DNA from: an uncultured Clostridia bacterium
Lineage (GTDB): Bacteria > Bacillota > Clostridia > Christensenellales > Aristaeellaceae
NCBI GenBank assembly: GCA_946409855.1
Contig: CAMJXZ010000073.1
Span: forward strand, 1 to 11,362
Length of the DNA stretch: 11,362 bases
Reading direction: 5' to 3'
Positions 1-6,406 of this stretch are shown here, in pieces. Each line of letters begins with the position of its first letter. Positions within the stretch are counted from its first letter, which is position 1. The notes below the pieces were generated by a model. That model was not told where the DNA came from, did no database searches, and worked only from the letters and a program-made list of their open reading frames with translations. The translations under genes were made by a program, and so were the position numbers.

Positions 1-599
1 TGCTCCCGGAACAGGGAAATCACGTCCTTTTCCCGTTCCACGATCGTCACGTCCGACACTTCCTCCCGCCCGGACACGACCAGCGGGAAATACCCGAGGC
101 CCAGCCCCAGCGTCAGCACCCGCCCGTGGGCGCGCCGCATCGGGCCCGCCATGGAGCTGATTTCCGACGGGCAGACCGTCATCCAGGGCATGCCGTTTTC
201 GTACAGCGCCAGCGTCCGCACGGGCGAGGAAAAACACCCCACGGACAGTTCAGGGTACTCCCCCGAATAATCCGGCATCCGGTACTGGAGCAGCTCCCCC
301 TTCTGATACTCCACCCAGGCCAGAAGAAACCGCCCCGAACGGAGATCCGCTTCCGGCCGGACATACCGCAGGTACGGGTCTTTCATGAACGCTTCCCCGT
401 CCAGCACGCGGAAGCGGGCCAGGAGCCCTTCCAGGTACCTGTCGTCCATCCGGCGAAGCAGCCCCGCCTCGTCCATCTTCCGGACAAAGGCCTCCAAAGC
501 GTCCCCGGCGTCCTCCCTTTCCCAATGCAAAACAGGGTTGCCGCCGTTCAGCCACAGCCCCAGGTCCCCGCTCAGGGAGACCGCCGCTTCCGCGTCCAT
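1..599 (-). CDS. Putative class I SAM-dependent methyltransferase, C-terminus cut by window edge
   Basis: An open frame runs from an ATG at 599 off the left edge, giving 199 residues with no stop. Residues 161-171 (VLTLGLGLGYF) look like the glycine-rich motif I of a class I Rossmann methyltransferase, and residues 184-189 (VTIVER) look like the second strand ending in the acidic residue that holds the SAM ribose. The first 150 or so residues are not a domain I recognise; they contain many aromatic and charged residues and may form a substrate-recognition or lid domain. The gene starts after the terminator-like hairpin that ends the fakA-type gene; an AAAGGA box lies about 11 bases before the ATG, a slightly long spacing. 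The target (protein, RNA or small molecule) cannot be told. The rest of the catalytic domain lies outside the window, so only the fold is proposed. Confidence 0.6.
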   Translation of the reverse strand, partial: MDAEAAVSLSGDLGLWLNGGNPVLHWEREDAGDALEAFVRKMDEAGLLRRMDDRYLEGLLARFRVLDGEAFMKDPYLRYVRPEADLRSGRFLLAWVEYQKGELLQYRMPDYSGEYPELSVGCFSSPVRTLALYENGMPWMTVCPSEISSMAGPMRRAHGRVLTLGLGLGYFPLVVSGREEVSDVTIVEREKDVISLFRE

Positions 600-622
600 C
601 GCCCGCTGTTTCCTTTCAAGAG

Positions 623-659
623 AAAACTCTGTGCAAAGCGTATGCTCCCACAGAGTTTT
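623..659 (-). terminator. Hairpin terminator after fakA-like gene
   Basis: An 11-base perfect inverted repeat (623-633 AAAACTCTGTG pairs with 649-659 CACAGAGTTTT) has a 15-base loop. Read on the minus strand it follows the fakA-like stop by about 20 bases and ends in a short T run (TTTTC). On the plus strand it is followed by six T, so it could work in both directions, but no plus-strand gene points at it. The next gene's ribosome binding site lies immediately after it, so the methyltransferase gene would need readthrough or its own promoter. Confidence 0.6.
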
Positions 660-680
660 TTATCACTGTTTCCAAAGCTT

Positions 681-2318
681 TTATTCGACCGCGATCAGGT
701 AGTAGTACAGCGGCTGGCCGCCGTTCTGCAGCTCGATATCGCAGTCCGGGAACAGGTCTTCCAGTTCGTCCGCCAGCTGCTTCGCGTCCTGTTCCTGCGT
801 TTCCGCCCCGTAGTACAGGGTGATCAGGCTGTCGTCGTCGGTGACGATCTGGTTGGCCAGGGACAGCGCCACGTCATGGACGCTGCAGCCGGTCTCCGTG
901 ACCTTGCCGTTGCTCAGGCCGATCACATCGCCCTGCTTAATGTGCAGATCCTCGTACTCGCTGTCCCGCACAGCGTAGGTGATGGTGCCGGTGCGGACCT
1001 TTTCGGCCGCGTCGCTCATCAGCTTCTCGTTTTCCTCCGGCGTCAGGTCCGGCTGGAAGGCGACCGCCGCCGCGATGCCCATCGCCACGTTCTTGGTGGG
1101 GATCACGATGACCCGGCAGTCGCACAGCTGCGCGGCCTGCTGCGCGGCCAGCACCACGTTGCCGTTGTTGGGGAAGACGAAAACCGTGTCCGCGTGAACG
1201 CTCTCGATGGCCTTCTGCAGGTCCTCGATGGAGGGGTTCATGGTCTGCCCGCCCTCCACGATGGCGTCCACCGTCAGGTCCCGGAAGATGTTGGAGAACC
1301 CTTCGCCCAGCGAGACGGTGACCATCCCGTAGGCTTTCTGCTCCACCGGCGCCGGCGCGGGCGGTTCCTTGGCCTTGCGGGCCTCCGCCAGGTTGACCAG
1401 CTCCATATCGGTCAGGTCGCCCAGGATCTGGCCGCACTGCAGCGCCTTGCCCGGGTCGTTGGTGTGGACGGATACCGTCAGGTTCGGCAGATCCCCTTTG
1501 ATTTTGAGATAATCGCCGATCCGGTTGAGCTGCCGGCGCAGCAGGTCCACGTCGGACTGGACGGCCTTTTTGTTGACATTGACCAGGGAATAGCGCACGG
1601 AGTAGGTGTACTTGAGGTCTTCCGGCTCCTCCGCTTCGGCTTCGGCTTCCGCCTGGCCTTCCGCCGGCTCTTCCTTTTCCGCGACGTCCAGCGGTTCCCC
1701 GCGCAGACAGGCGGCATAGCCGCGGTAAATGTGCAGCAGCCCCACGCCGCCGGCGTCCACCACCCCGGCCTGCTTCAGTATCGGCAGCATGTCGGGGGTC
1801 TTCGCCAGGATATCCTCCCCCGTCGTCAGGATGGTGTTGAACAGCGCTTCATAATCGTCCGGCGCGCTTTCCGCCTGCTTGACCGCTTCCTCCGCGATCA
1901 CCCGGGCCACGGTCAGGATCGTGCCCTCCTTGGGCCGCATGACCGCTTTGTACGCCGTATCCGCCCCGCGCTTGAGTGCGGCGGCAAATTCAACCGGGCC
2001 TGCCGTATCCAGCCCCTCCAGCGCGCGGGAAAAGCCGCGGTAAAGCTGGCTGGTGATGACGCCGCTGTTGCCGCGGGCGCCGCGCAGGGCGCCTTTGGCC
2101 AGGGCCGCCGCCGCTTTGCCGACGGACGGATAGACCTGGGCGTTGATTTCCTTGACGGCGGATGCCATGGTGAGGGACATATTGGTGCCGGTATCCCCGT
2201 CCGGTACCGGGAAAACGTTGAGCGCGTCCACCTTTTCCCGGTTCTTTTCCAGCAGGGCCGTGCCGGCCAAAACCATTTCACGCAGCATCAGGCCGTCAAT
2301 GGCCTTGATTTCAATCAA
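681..2318 (-). CDS. fakA: FakA-like fatty acid kinase / DhaL-domain protein (YloV family)
   Basis: The N-terminal 200 residues are a DhaL (dihydroxyacetone kinase L) domain: PVPDGDTGTN at 37-46 carries the aspartates that bind Mg-ATP, and GARGNSGVI at 80-88 is a second nucleotide-side motif. A middle domain and a FakA C-terminal domain follow, joined by an acidic EA-rich linker at about 211-235. In the known system FakA phosphorylates fatty acids presented by FakB, feeding them into phospholipid synthesis; no fakB is in the window. Length (545 aa) fits the family. I place the start at the TTG at 2318: GGAGG at 2327-2331 is 8 bases before it, and the protein then begins MIEIKAIDG like its relatives. 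The alternative ATG at 2333 has no ribosome binding site and overlaps the GGAGG. The partner upstream is an Asp23-like gene, 70 bases away, as in the yloU-yloV pair. The middle domain has odd substitutions (see findings). Confidence 0.9.
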   Translation of the reverse strand: MIEIKAIDGLMLREMVLAGTALLEKNREKVDALNVFPVPDGDTGTNMSLTMASAVKEINAQVYPSVGKAAAALAKGALRGARGNSGVITSQLYRGFSRALEGLDTAGPVEFAAALKRGADTAYKAVMRPKEGTILTVARVIAEEAVKQAESAPDDYEALFNTILTTGEDILAKTPDMLPILKQAGVVDAGGVGLLHIYRGYAACLRGEPLDVAEKEEPAEGQAEAEAEAEEPEDLKYTYSVRYSLVNVNKKAVQSDVDLLRRQLNRIGDYLKIKGDLPNLTVSVHTNDPGKALQCGQILGDLTDMELVNLAEARKAKEPPAPAPVEQKAYGMVTVSLGEGFSNIFRDLTVDAIVEGGQTMNPSIEDLQKAIESVHADTVFVFPNNGNVVLAAQQAAQLCDCRVIVIPTKNVAMGIAAAVAFQPDLTPEENEKLMSDAAEKVRTGTITYAVRDSEYEDLHIKQGDVIGLSNGKVTETGCSVHDVALSLANQIVTDDDSLITLYYGAETQEQDAKQLADELEDLFPDCDIELQNGGQPLYYYLIAVE

Positions 2319-2326
2319 TGAACTTT

Positions 2327-2331
2327 CCTCC
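2327..2331 (-). promoter_or_regulatory. Ribosome binding site deciding the fakA start
   Basis: GGAGG on the minus strand, 8 bases before a TTG at 2316-2318. Its first G is the last base of the competing ATG at 2331-2333, so both starts cannot use it. It supports the TTG start. Confidence 0.65.
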
Positions 2332-2342
2332 ATTCAAGCCGG

Positions 2343-2363
2343 TCCGGCGCTGCTTTCGCCGGA
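2343..2363 (-). other. Small hairpin in the Asp23-fakA gap
   Basis: Seven-base perfect inverted repeat, TCCGGCG (2343-2349) with CGCCGGA (2357-2363), loop of 7. There is no T run after it, so it is not a standard terminator. It sits 12 bases before the fakA ribosome binding site and could affect translation or mRNA processing between the two genes. Confidence 0.4.
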
Positions 2364-2388
2364 GGCTTCCCATACATGGACATGCCTG

Positions 2389-2739
2389 TCAGACACGGAT
2401 CCCTTCCACGGAGATATTGACGCCGCGGACCTGTACGCCGGTCATGCTTTCCAGCTTGTAGCGGACCACTTCCACGATCGTCTTGCAAACCTCGGCCACG
2501 GACACGCCGTATTCCACCACAATATACAGATTCACATCCAGCTGGTTGTCCACCATGCGGATTTCGACGCCCTTGCTCAGGTTCTCCCGGCCGAGCCATT
2601 CGACGATCCCGTCCTTGGCCCGCTTGGAGGACATGGCAACGATGCCGTAACATTCCAGCGCGGCATAGCCAACTACCTTCAGCAGCACGTCTTCGCTGAT
2701 AAAAATGGTGCCGATGTCATTTCTGATCTTGCATTCCAT
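2389..2739 (-). CDS. Asp23/Gls24-family envelope stress protein (YloU-like)
   Basis: A 116-residue protein of the Asp23/Gls24 (DUF322) family, small alkaline-shock or envelope-stress proteins of Gram-positive bacteria. Family signs are an N-terminal part GTIFISEDVL then GYAALECYGIVAM, a conserved middle VDNQLDVNLYIVVEYG, and the ending VRGVNISVEGIRV. No signal peptide or membrane segment is seen, so it is cytoplasmic. The start is taken at the ATG at 2739, with AAGGGGGT about 10 bases before it; a TTG at 2745 is possible but too close to the ribosome binding site. It is the first gene of a two-gene unit with the fakA-like gene, the same pair as yloU-yloV in Bacillus subtilis. A good promoter lies about 45 bases upstream. 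The biochemical role of this small YloU-type subgroup is not settled. Confidence 0.9.
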   Translation of the reverse strand: MECKIRNDIGTIFISEDVLLKVVGYAALECYGIVAMSSKRAKDGIVEWLGRENLSKGVEIRMVDNQLDVNLYIVVEYGVSVAEVCKTIVEVVRYKLESMTGVQVRGVNISVEGIRV

Positions 2740-2781
2740 CCTCAATTGACCCCCTTCTGCATCATCCTAAGGTCAACTCAC

Positions 2782-2810
2782 AGTATACATGATTTTTTTC
2801 TTTTCCGCAA
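2782..2810 (-). promoter_or_regulatory. Sigma-A-type promoter of the Asp23-fakA unit
   Basis: On the minus strand a -35 TTGCGG (2805-2810) and a -10 TATACT (2782-2787) are 17 bases apart. An A-rich spacer lies between them. The -10 ends 42 bases before the ATG at 2739. The -35 abuts the tandem repeat at 2811-2869. Confidence 0.6.
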
Positions 2811-2869
2811 CTGCCAAAACCGTCTTTTCACAGCCAAATACTGCCAAAACGTCTTTTCACAGCCGAATG
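2811..2869. repeat. Two-copy 30-base tandem repeat upstream of the Asp23-fakA promoter
   Basis: Copy 1 is 2811-2840 (begins CTGCCAAAACCGTCTTTTC) and copy 2 is 2841-2869 (begins CTGCCAAAACGTCTTTTC). They differ by one missing C and by the ends CCAAATA versus CCGAATG. A degenerate start of a third unit (TTGCCGA) follows. The array touches the -35 box. It may be a regulator site or a simple duplication; the rest of this 215-base intergenic stretch holds no gene that I can see. Confidence 0.75.
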
Positions 2870-2954
2870 TTGCCGATTCCGCCCGCAGAAGGAAAAAAAC
2901 GCCGAGCCTTATGTCCGGTTTCGTCGTCCGTATCGTCCGTCCGCGCCGGCGCCA

Positions 2955-3695
2955 TCACTGCCCGTCAAATTCCTTCAGGTATTCCCGGACGGAACGGGTC
3001 ATTTCCCTGGAAAAACCGGAATTGAATTTCCGCTCGCAGAAGGCCAGGAGCCTTGCCCCGTCCGGGTCCTCTCCGAAATGGTAGCGCAGCATCTCCGTAA
3101 GCTCCGTCATCTCCATCCGCCGGTAGGCGTTTTCGTGCACGATATAGCGCAGCTCCGCCCGCTGCGGCTTCTTTCTTTCCCGCTGCTGCGCGGTGGGATA
3201 GCCGAACACCACCATGGAAAAGGGCACCACGCCGTCCGGCAGGTTCAGGATCTCCTTCTGCCGCTCCCGGTTTTCCAGGATATCCCCGATGTAGCACGAG
3301 CCGATGCCCAGGCTCCAGGCGGCGGTGACCGCGTTCTGGGCGGCGATGGCGGCGTCCTGGGCGGCCAGCAGCAGATCCCCGGCCCCCAGCGGCCGGGCGG
3401 GCAGCCCTGCGCCCAGGTAGGCGTCGTGCCACTTGAGCGGGTCCGCGCAGAAGACCAGCACCATCTTCGCCCGGGCGATGAAGGGCTGATGGTCGCAGGA
3501 TTCCGAAAGCGCCAGGCGGATCCGCGGGTCCGTCACCTCGATGATGGTATAGAGCATCTGGTTCCCCGCCGTCGGCGCCTGCAGCGCCGCCCGCAGGATC
3601 CGCTCCCGGTCCTCCGGGGCAATCTCCCGGTCCTCAAATTCCCGGACGGACTTCCGTTCCGTCAGTTGCCGGAGCACTTCGTTGGCCTGTTCCAT
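2955..3695 (-). CDS. Nitroreductase-family NAD(P)H-dependent FMN oxidoreductase
   Basis: A 246-residue protein of the nitroreductase superfamily, resembling the NfsA/FRP/NfrA branch. Residues 14-20 (RKSVREF) form the FMN phosphate-binding motif, APTAGNQ at about 40-46 is the second flavin contact, the stretch SLGIGSCYIGDI around 128-139 is the usual core strand, and VVFGYP near 162-167 begins the long C-terminal tail with IVHENAYRRM. Such enzymes reduce flavins, quinones or nitro compounds by two electrons in the cytoplasm; the real substrate cannot be told. The start ATG at 3695 has GGGAGG about 9 bases before it. It is flanked by its own promoter and by the terminator of the preceding operon, so it is probably transcribed alone. 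I see no convincing terminator after its stop. Confidence 0.9.
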   Translation of the reverse strand: MEQANEVLRQLTERKSVREFEDREIAPEDRERILRAALQAPTAGNQMLYTIIEVTDPRIRLALSESCDHQPFIARAKMVLVFCADPLKWHDAYLGAGLPARPLGAGDLLLAAQDAAIAAQNAVTAAWSLGIGSCYIGDILENRERQKEILNLPDGVVPFSMVVFGYPTAQQRERKKPQRAELRYIVHENAYRRMEMTELTEMLRYHFGEDPDGARLLAFCERKFNSGFSREMTRSVREYLKEFDGQ

Positions 3696-3728
3696 GTCCC
3701 GTTTCCTCCCTGATCTGATTTCACACCC

Positions 3729-3757
3729 AATATAACACAGACGGGTGCTTCGCGCAA
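3729..3757 (-). promoter_or_regulatory. Sigma-A-type promoter of the nitroreductase gene
   Basis: On the minus strand -35 TTGCGC (3752-3757) and -10 TATATT (3729-3734) are 17 bases apart, 33 bases before the ATG. The -35 lies only about 10 bases downstream of the preceding operon's terminator stem, which fits a separate transcription unit. Confidence 0.6.
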
Positions 3758-3767
3758 CGAAAGAAAT

Positions 3768-3799
3768 CCCGCGCGTCCCGGGAAAACGGGACGCGCGGG
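3768..3799 (-). terminator. Strong terminator of the transporter/catabolic operon
   Basis: A perfect 13-base GC-rich stem, CCCGCGCGTCCCG (3768-3780) with CGGGACGCGCGGG (3787-3799), with a 6-base loop. Read on the minus strand it is followed by ATTTCTTTCG, a moderate T run. It lies about 80 bases after the tctC stop and before the nitroreductase promoter. Confidence 0.8.
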
Positions 3800-3837
3800 C
3801 GCTTCAGGGGTCTGTCAGTCCGGCTGAAAGATCCCTC

Positions 3838-3868
3838 CTGATCCGGCGGGTCAATCCCCCCGGATCAG
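3838..3868 (-). other. First hairpin after tctC
   Basis: A 13-pair stem with one C-C mismatch: CTGATCCGGCGGG (3838-3850) with CCCCCCGGATCAG (3856-3868), loop TCAAT. No T run follows on the minus strand (GAGGGATC). It lies 13 bases after the tctC stop and may protect the 3' end of the tctC message, with the true terminator further on. Confidence 0.6.
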
Positions 3869-3881
3869 CGCGTGGTCAGGA

Positions 3882-4829
3882 TCAGAACAGTTCCAGATAC
3901 TTGACAAAGGTGTCGCGCTGGTTCTTGAGCTCAGTCAGCGTGTCTTCCACGGACAGGGCCCAGGGCGCCTGCAGGTTGTAGCTCAGGCATTCTTCCGCAT
4001 AATCAGCGTCATTGTTGATGATGTCCAGGATGGCAGCGTTCATCGCCGCCACGATGGCGGGATCGGTGCCCTTGGGCGCCAGGCAGACGTACAGGGTGTT
4101 GATCACGCAGTCCGGAACGGTTTCGCTCGCGGTGGGGATGTCAGGAATCAGGGTCGGGCGCTCGCCCAGCAGGGTGCACAGGGATTTGACCTGGCCGGCC
4201 TCGATGTATTCCTTGACGGTGGCATAAGGCGCGTCGGTCACCTGGGAGTTGCCGCCCAGCAGCGCAACCAGACGGCTGTTGGCGTCGCCCTGGTCCACAA
4301 AGTTGCAGGCAAGGCCGTTGGCGTTCAGGATGGTCGCGGCGATGTAGACGCCGCCGCCGGTGGAGATGCCGAAGGAAATGGTTTCGGGCGCGGCCTTGGA
4401 AGCGTCAATCAGATCCTGCAGGGTGTTGTAGGGAGAATCCGCCATCACGATGATGTTTTCACCGGACTGACGGCCGTAGATCGCGACGGGCTCGAAGGCT
4501 TCATAGGTGAAGTCGGACACGCCGGTCACTTCGTTGCCCACCAGGGCGGCGGTGTTGGTCATCACGAAGGTGTAGCCGCTGTTGTCGCCGTCTTTGTACT
4601 GGTTCATGGCGATGTTGCCGTTGGAACCGGTCACGTTGGTCACGGTAACGGAGACGCCCAGTTTCTTTTCCAGGTAACGGGAGATCATGCGGGCGTTATA
4701 GTCCGTATCGCCGCCAGCGCCGTGGGTGCAGATGATGGTGATGTCCTTGGCAGGCCAGCCATCGGCGACAGCGCCGAAAGCCGCGGTCAGCAGAGCGATT
4801 GCGAGAAGCAGGGCAAACAGTTTTTTCAT
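3882..4829 (-). CDS. tctC: Tripartite tricarboxylate transporter substrate-binding protein (TctC/Bug family)
   Basis: A 315-residue extracytoplasmic binding protein. Residues 1-22 are a signal peptide (MKK, a hydrophobic LFALLLAIALL core, and a probable cut after AFGAVA). The mature part starts with the family pattern WPAKDITIICTHGAGGDTD, where the loop after the first strand usually grips a carboxylate of the ligand, then TNVTGSNGNIA. In the known family it binds a carboxylic acid and hands it to TctA/TctB. There is no lipobox cysteine (see findings). The start is the ATG at 4829, with AGAGG 8 bases before it; the GTG at 4838 overlaps that site and is less likely. It is the last gene of the operon, 62 bases after tctA with a hairpin between. 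The ligand cannot be read from sequence. Confidence 0.93.
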   Translation of the reverse strand: MKKLFALLLAIALLTAAFGAVADGWPAKDITIICTHGAGGDTDYNARMISRYLEKKLGVSVTVTNVTGSNGNIAMNQYKDGDNSGYTFVMTNTAALVGNEVTGVSDFTYEAFEPVAIYGRQSGENIIVMADSPYNTLQDLIDASKAAPETISFGISTGGGVYIAATILNANGLACNFVDQGDANSRLVALLGGNSQVTDAPYATVKEYIEAGQVKSLCTLLGERPTLIPDIPTASETVPDCVINTLYVCLAPKGTDPAIVAAMNAAILDIINNDADYAEECLSYNLQAPWALSVEDTLTELKNQRDTFVKYLELF

Positions 4830-4856
4830 GCAAAGCACCTCTTTCTTTTATTTTCC

Positions 4857-4873
4857 ACCCGGCTGCGCCGGGT
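4857..4873 (-). other. Intercistronic hairpin between tctA and tctC
   Basis: A 7-base perfect stem, ACCCGGC with GCCGGGT, and a 3-base loop, 18 bases after the tctA stop and just before the tctC ribosome binding site. On the minus strand it is followed by GGAAAATAAAAG, so it is not a terminator. It may mark an mRNA processing or stability point that lets the binding protein be made in excess over the membrane parts. Confidence 0.5.
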
Positions 4874-4891
4874 TAGAATCAGTGGGTCGGG

Positions 4892-6394
4892 TTATTCCTT
4901 GGCCTCCGTTTTTTTCCTCTGTTTCATGTTGCTGCGGACAGACAAGGCCACGGCAATCACAGTAATCGCCAGGAACACGATGGAAATCGGGTGGTTGGTG
5001 ATCGGGTCGCTCTGGGCGAGCTTTGAAGCGCGCCGCAGGTTTTCCTCAAACATCGGGCCCAGGATGAAGCCCAGGATCATCGGGGTCGTCGGAATTTCTG
5101 CTTTGGCGAAGAAGTAGCCGATCAGGCCGAAGATCAGCACGCCCCAGACGTCGAACATCCGGTTGCTGTCGCCGATAGCGCCGACGCAGCACAGCATCAC
5201 GATGACGGGCAGCAGGTAGTACTTCGGGATCTTGAGCACCTTGACGATGCCGCGCAGCCCGCCGAACATGAACAGGCACATCACAATGGAGGCGAGGATC
5301 ATGGCGGTGAAGATGCCGTACATGACCGGGCCGTTCTTCTGGAAGATCAGGGGACCCGGCGCGATGTCATGCACCATGAAGCCGCCCAGCAGCATCGCAG
5401 TCGCCGGGTCGCCGGGGATGCCCAGGGAAAGCAGCGGGATCATCGCGCCGCCGATGCCGGCGTTGTTGGCCGTTTCGGAAGCGACCACGCCGTCGATGAC
5501 GCCGGTGCCGAATTTCTCCGGATGCTTACTGGTGTTCTTGGCCACGGTATAGCTCAGCATGCAGCTGACGCCGCCGCCGATGCCCGGCAGGATGCCGATG
5601 CCCAGGCCGATCAGCGCGGAACGGAACAGGTTGACGATCTGGCTGGTGAACTCCCGGAAGCTGAAGCCGAGGCCTTTGAGCCGGACATTCTCTTCCGCCG
5701 TAAAGTTCTGTTCCTTGCGGACGTTGGCCGCCACCTTGACAACCTCGGTGATCGCGAACAGACCGATCAGGAAGACCAGCAGCTTGAAGCCGGCCTGCAT
5801 GTCCACAGAACCGAAGGTGTACCGCATGCGGGAGTCGATGGGAGACAGGCCCACCGTGGCGAACATCGCGCCGACCACGGCGGAGATGATCCCCTTGACC
5901 ATATCCTTGCCGGTCAGGGTGATGACCAGCGACAGGGAGAAGATAGACAGGGCGCAGTACTCGTACGCGCCGAATTTGATGGCGACGCTGGCCAGCGCCG
6001 GGCTGATGAAGATCAGCATGATCACGCCGAAAATCGTGCCCAGGAAGCTGAAGAAGATGCCGACGCCCAGGGCCTTGGCCGCCTGGCCCTTGTTGGCCAT
6101 CGGCCGGCCGTCAAAACAGGTGGCCACCGATGAGGGCGTCCCGGGTATGTTCAGCAGGATGGCCGAAATCAAGCCGCCGGAGATGCCGCCGATGTAAAGG
6201 GCAACCAGGGTGGAGATCCCCTCCGTCGCCGACATGGCATAGGTGACCGGCAGGAACATGACGATGGCCATGGTGGCGGTCAGACCGGGGATAGCGCCGA
6301 ACACGATGCCGACCATCGTACCGATCAGGATGAACAGCAATGTCATCGGGCTCGTCAGAACACTGCTGATACCAGTCATAATATCTGGATTCAT
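4892..6394 (-). CDS. tctA: Tripartite tricarboxylate transporter large membrane subunit (TctA family)
   Basis: A 500-residue, highly hydrophobic protein with around ten or more membrane segments, the usual family length. Two glycine- and proline-rich signatures mark the two halves: GIVFGAIPGLTA at 29-40 with GGISGGLISAILLNIPGTPS at 69-88, and ILPGIGGG at 268-275 with SLGIPGDPATAMLLGG at 323-338. FDGRPMANKGQAAKALG at 94-110 is the family's cytoplasmic loop. TctA is the channel-forming, ion-driven subunit in the cell membrane. A basic tail (KQRKK) ends the protein on the cytoplasmic side. The start ATG at 6394 has AAGGAGGG 7 bases before it; this site uses the stop codon of tctB (TAAGGAGG), so translation is probably coupled. 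The tail partly resembles other TctA tails but is slightly extended with a last membrane segment at about 468-486. Confidence 0.95.
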   Translation of the reverse strand: MNPDIMTGISSVLTSPMTLLFILIGTMVGIVFGAIPGLTATMAIVMFLPVTYAMSATEGISTLVALYIGGISGGLISAILLNIPGTPSSVATCFDGRPMANKGQAAKALGVGIFFSFLGTIFGVIMLIFISPALASVAIKFGAYEYCALSIFSLSLVITLTGKDMVKGIISAVVGAMFATVGLSPIDSRMRYTFGSVDMQAGFKLLVFLIGLFAITEVVKVAANVRKEQNFTAEENVRLKGLGFSFREFTSQIVNLFRSALIGLGIGILPGIGGGVSCMLSYTVAKNTSKHPEKFGTGVIDGVVASETANNAGIGGAMIPLLSLGIPGDPATAMLLGGFMVHDIAPGPLIFQKNGPVMYGIFTAMILASIVMCLFMFGGLRGIVKVLKIPKYYLLPVIVMLCCVGAIGDSNRMFDVWGVLIFGLIGYFFAKAEIPTTPMILGFILGPMFEENLRRASKLAQSDPITNHPISIVFLAITVIAVALSVRSNMKQRKKTEAKE

Positions 6395-6406
6395 GAATGT
6401 CCCTCC

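Noticed and set aside
1625..1685. Short repeated GCTTCC-like units inside the fakA-like gene
   Set aside because: They encode the acidic Glu-Ala linker between domains in frame, so they are low-complexity coding sequence, not a separate repeat element.
126..2321. Long plus-strand open frame (about 730 codons) opposite the fakA-like gene
   Set aside because: Antisense to a clear family member; its composition (rich in H, R, Q, V) is the complement of a GC-rich coding frame and shows no domain or ribosome binding site.
2896..2912. Run of T on the minus strand after the nitroreductase stop as a terminator
   Set aside because: The T run is there, but I could only find a 3-base stem before it; too weak to call.
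5369..6197. Plus-strand open frames opposite tctA
   Set aside because: Hydrophilic, repeat-like Asp/His/Arg composition that is the reverse of a membrane protein gene; no independent evidence.
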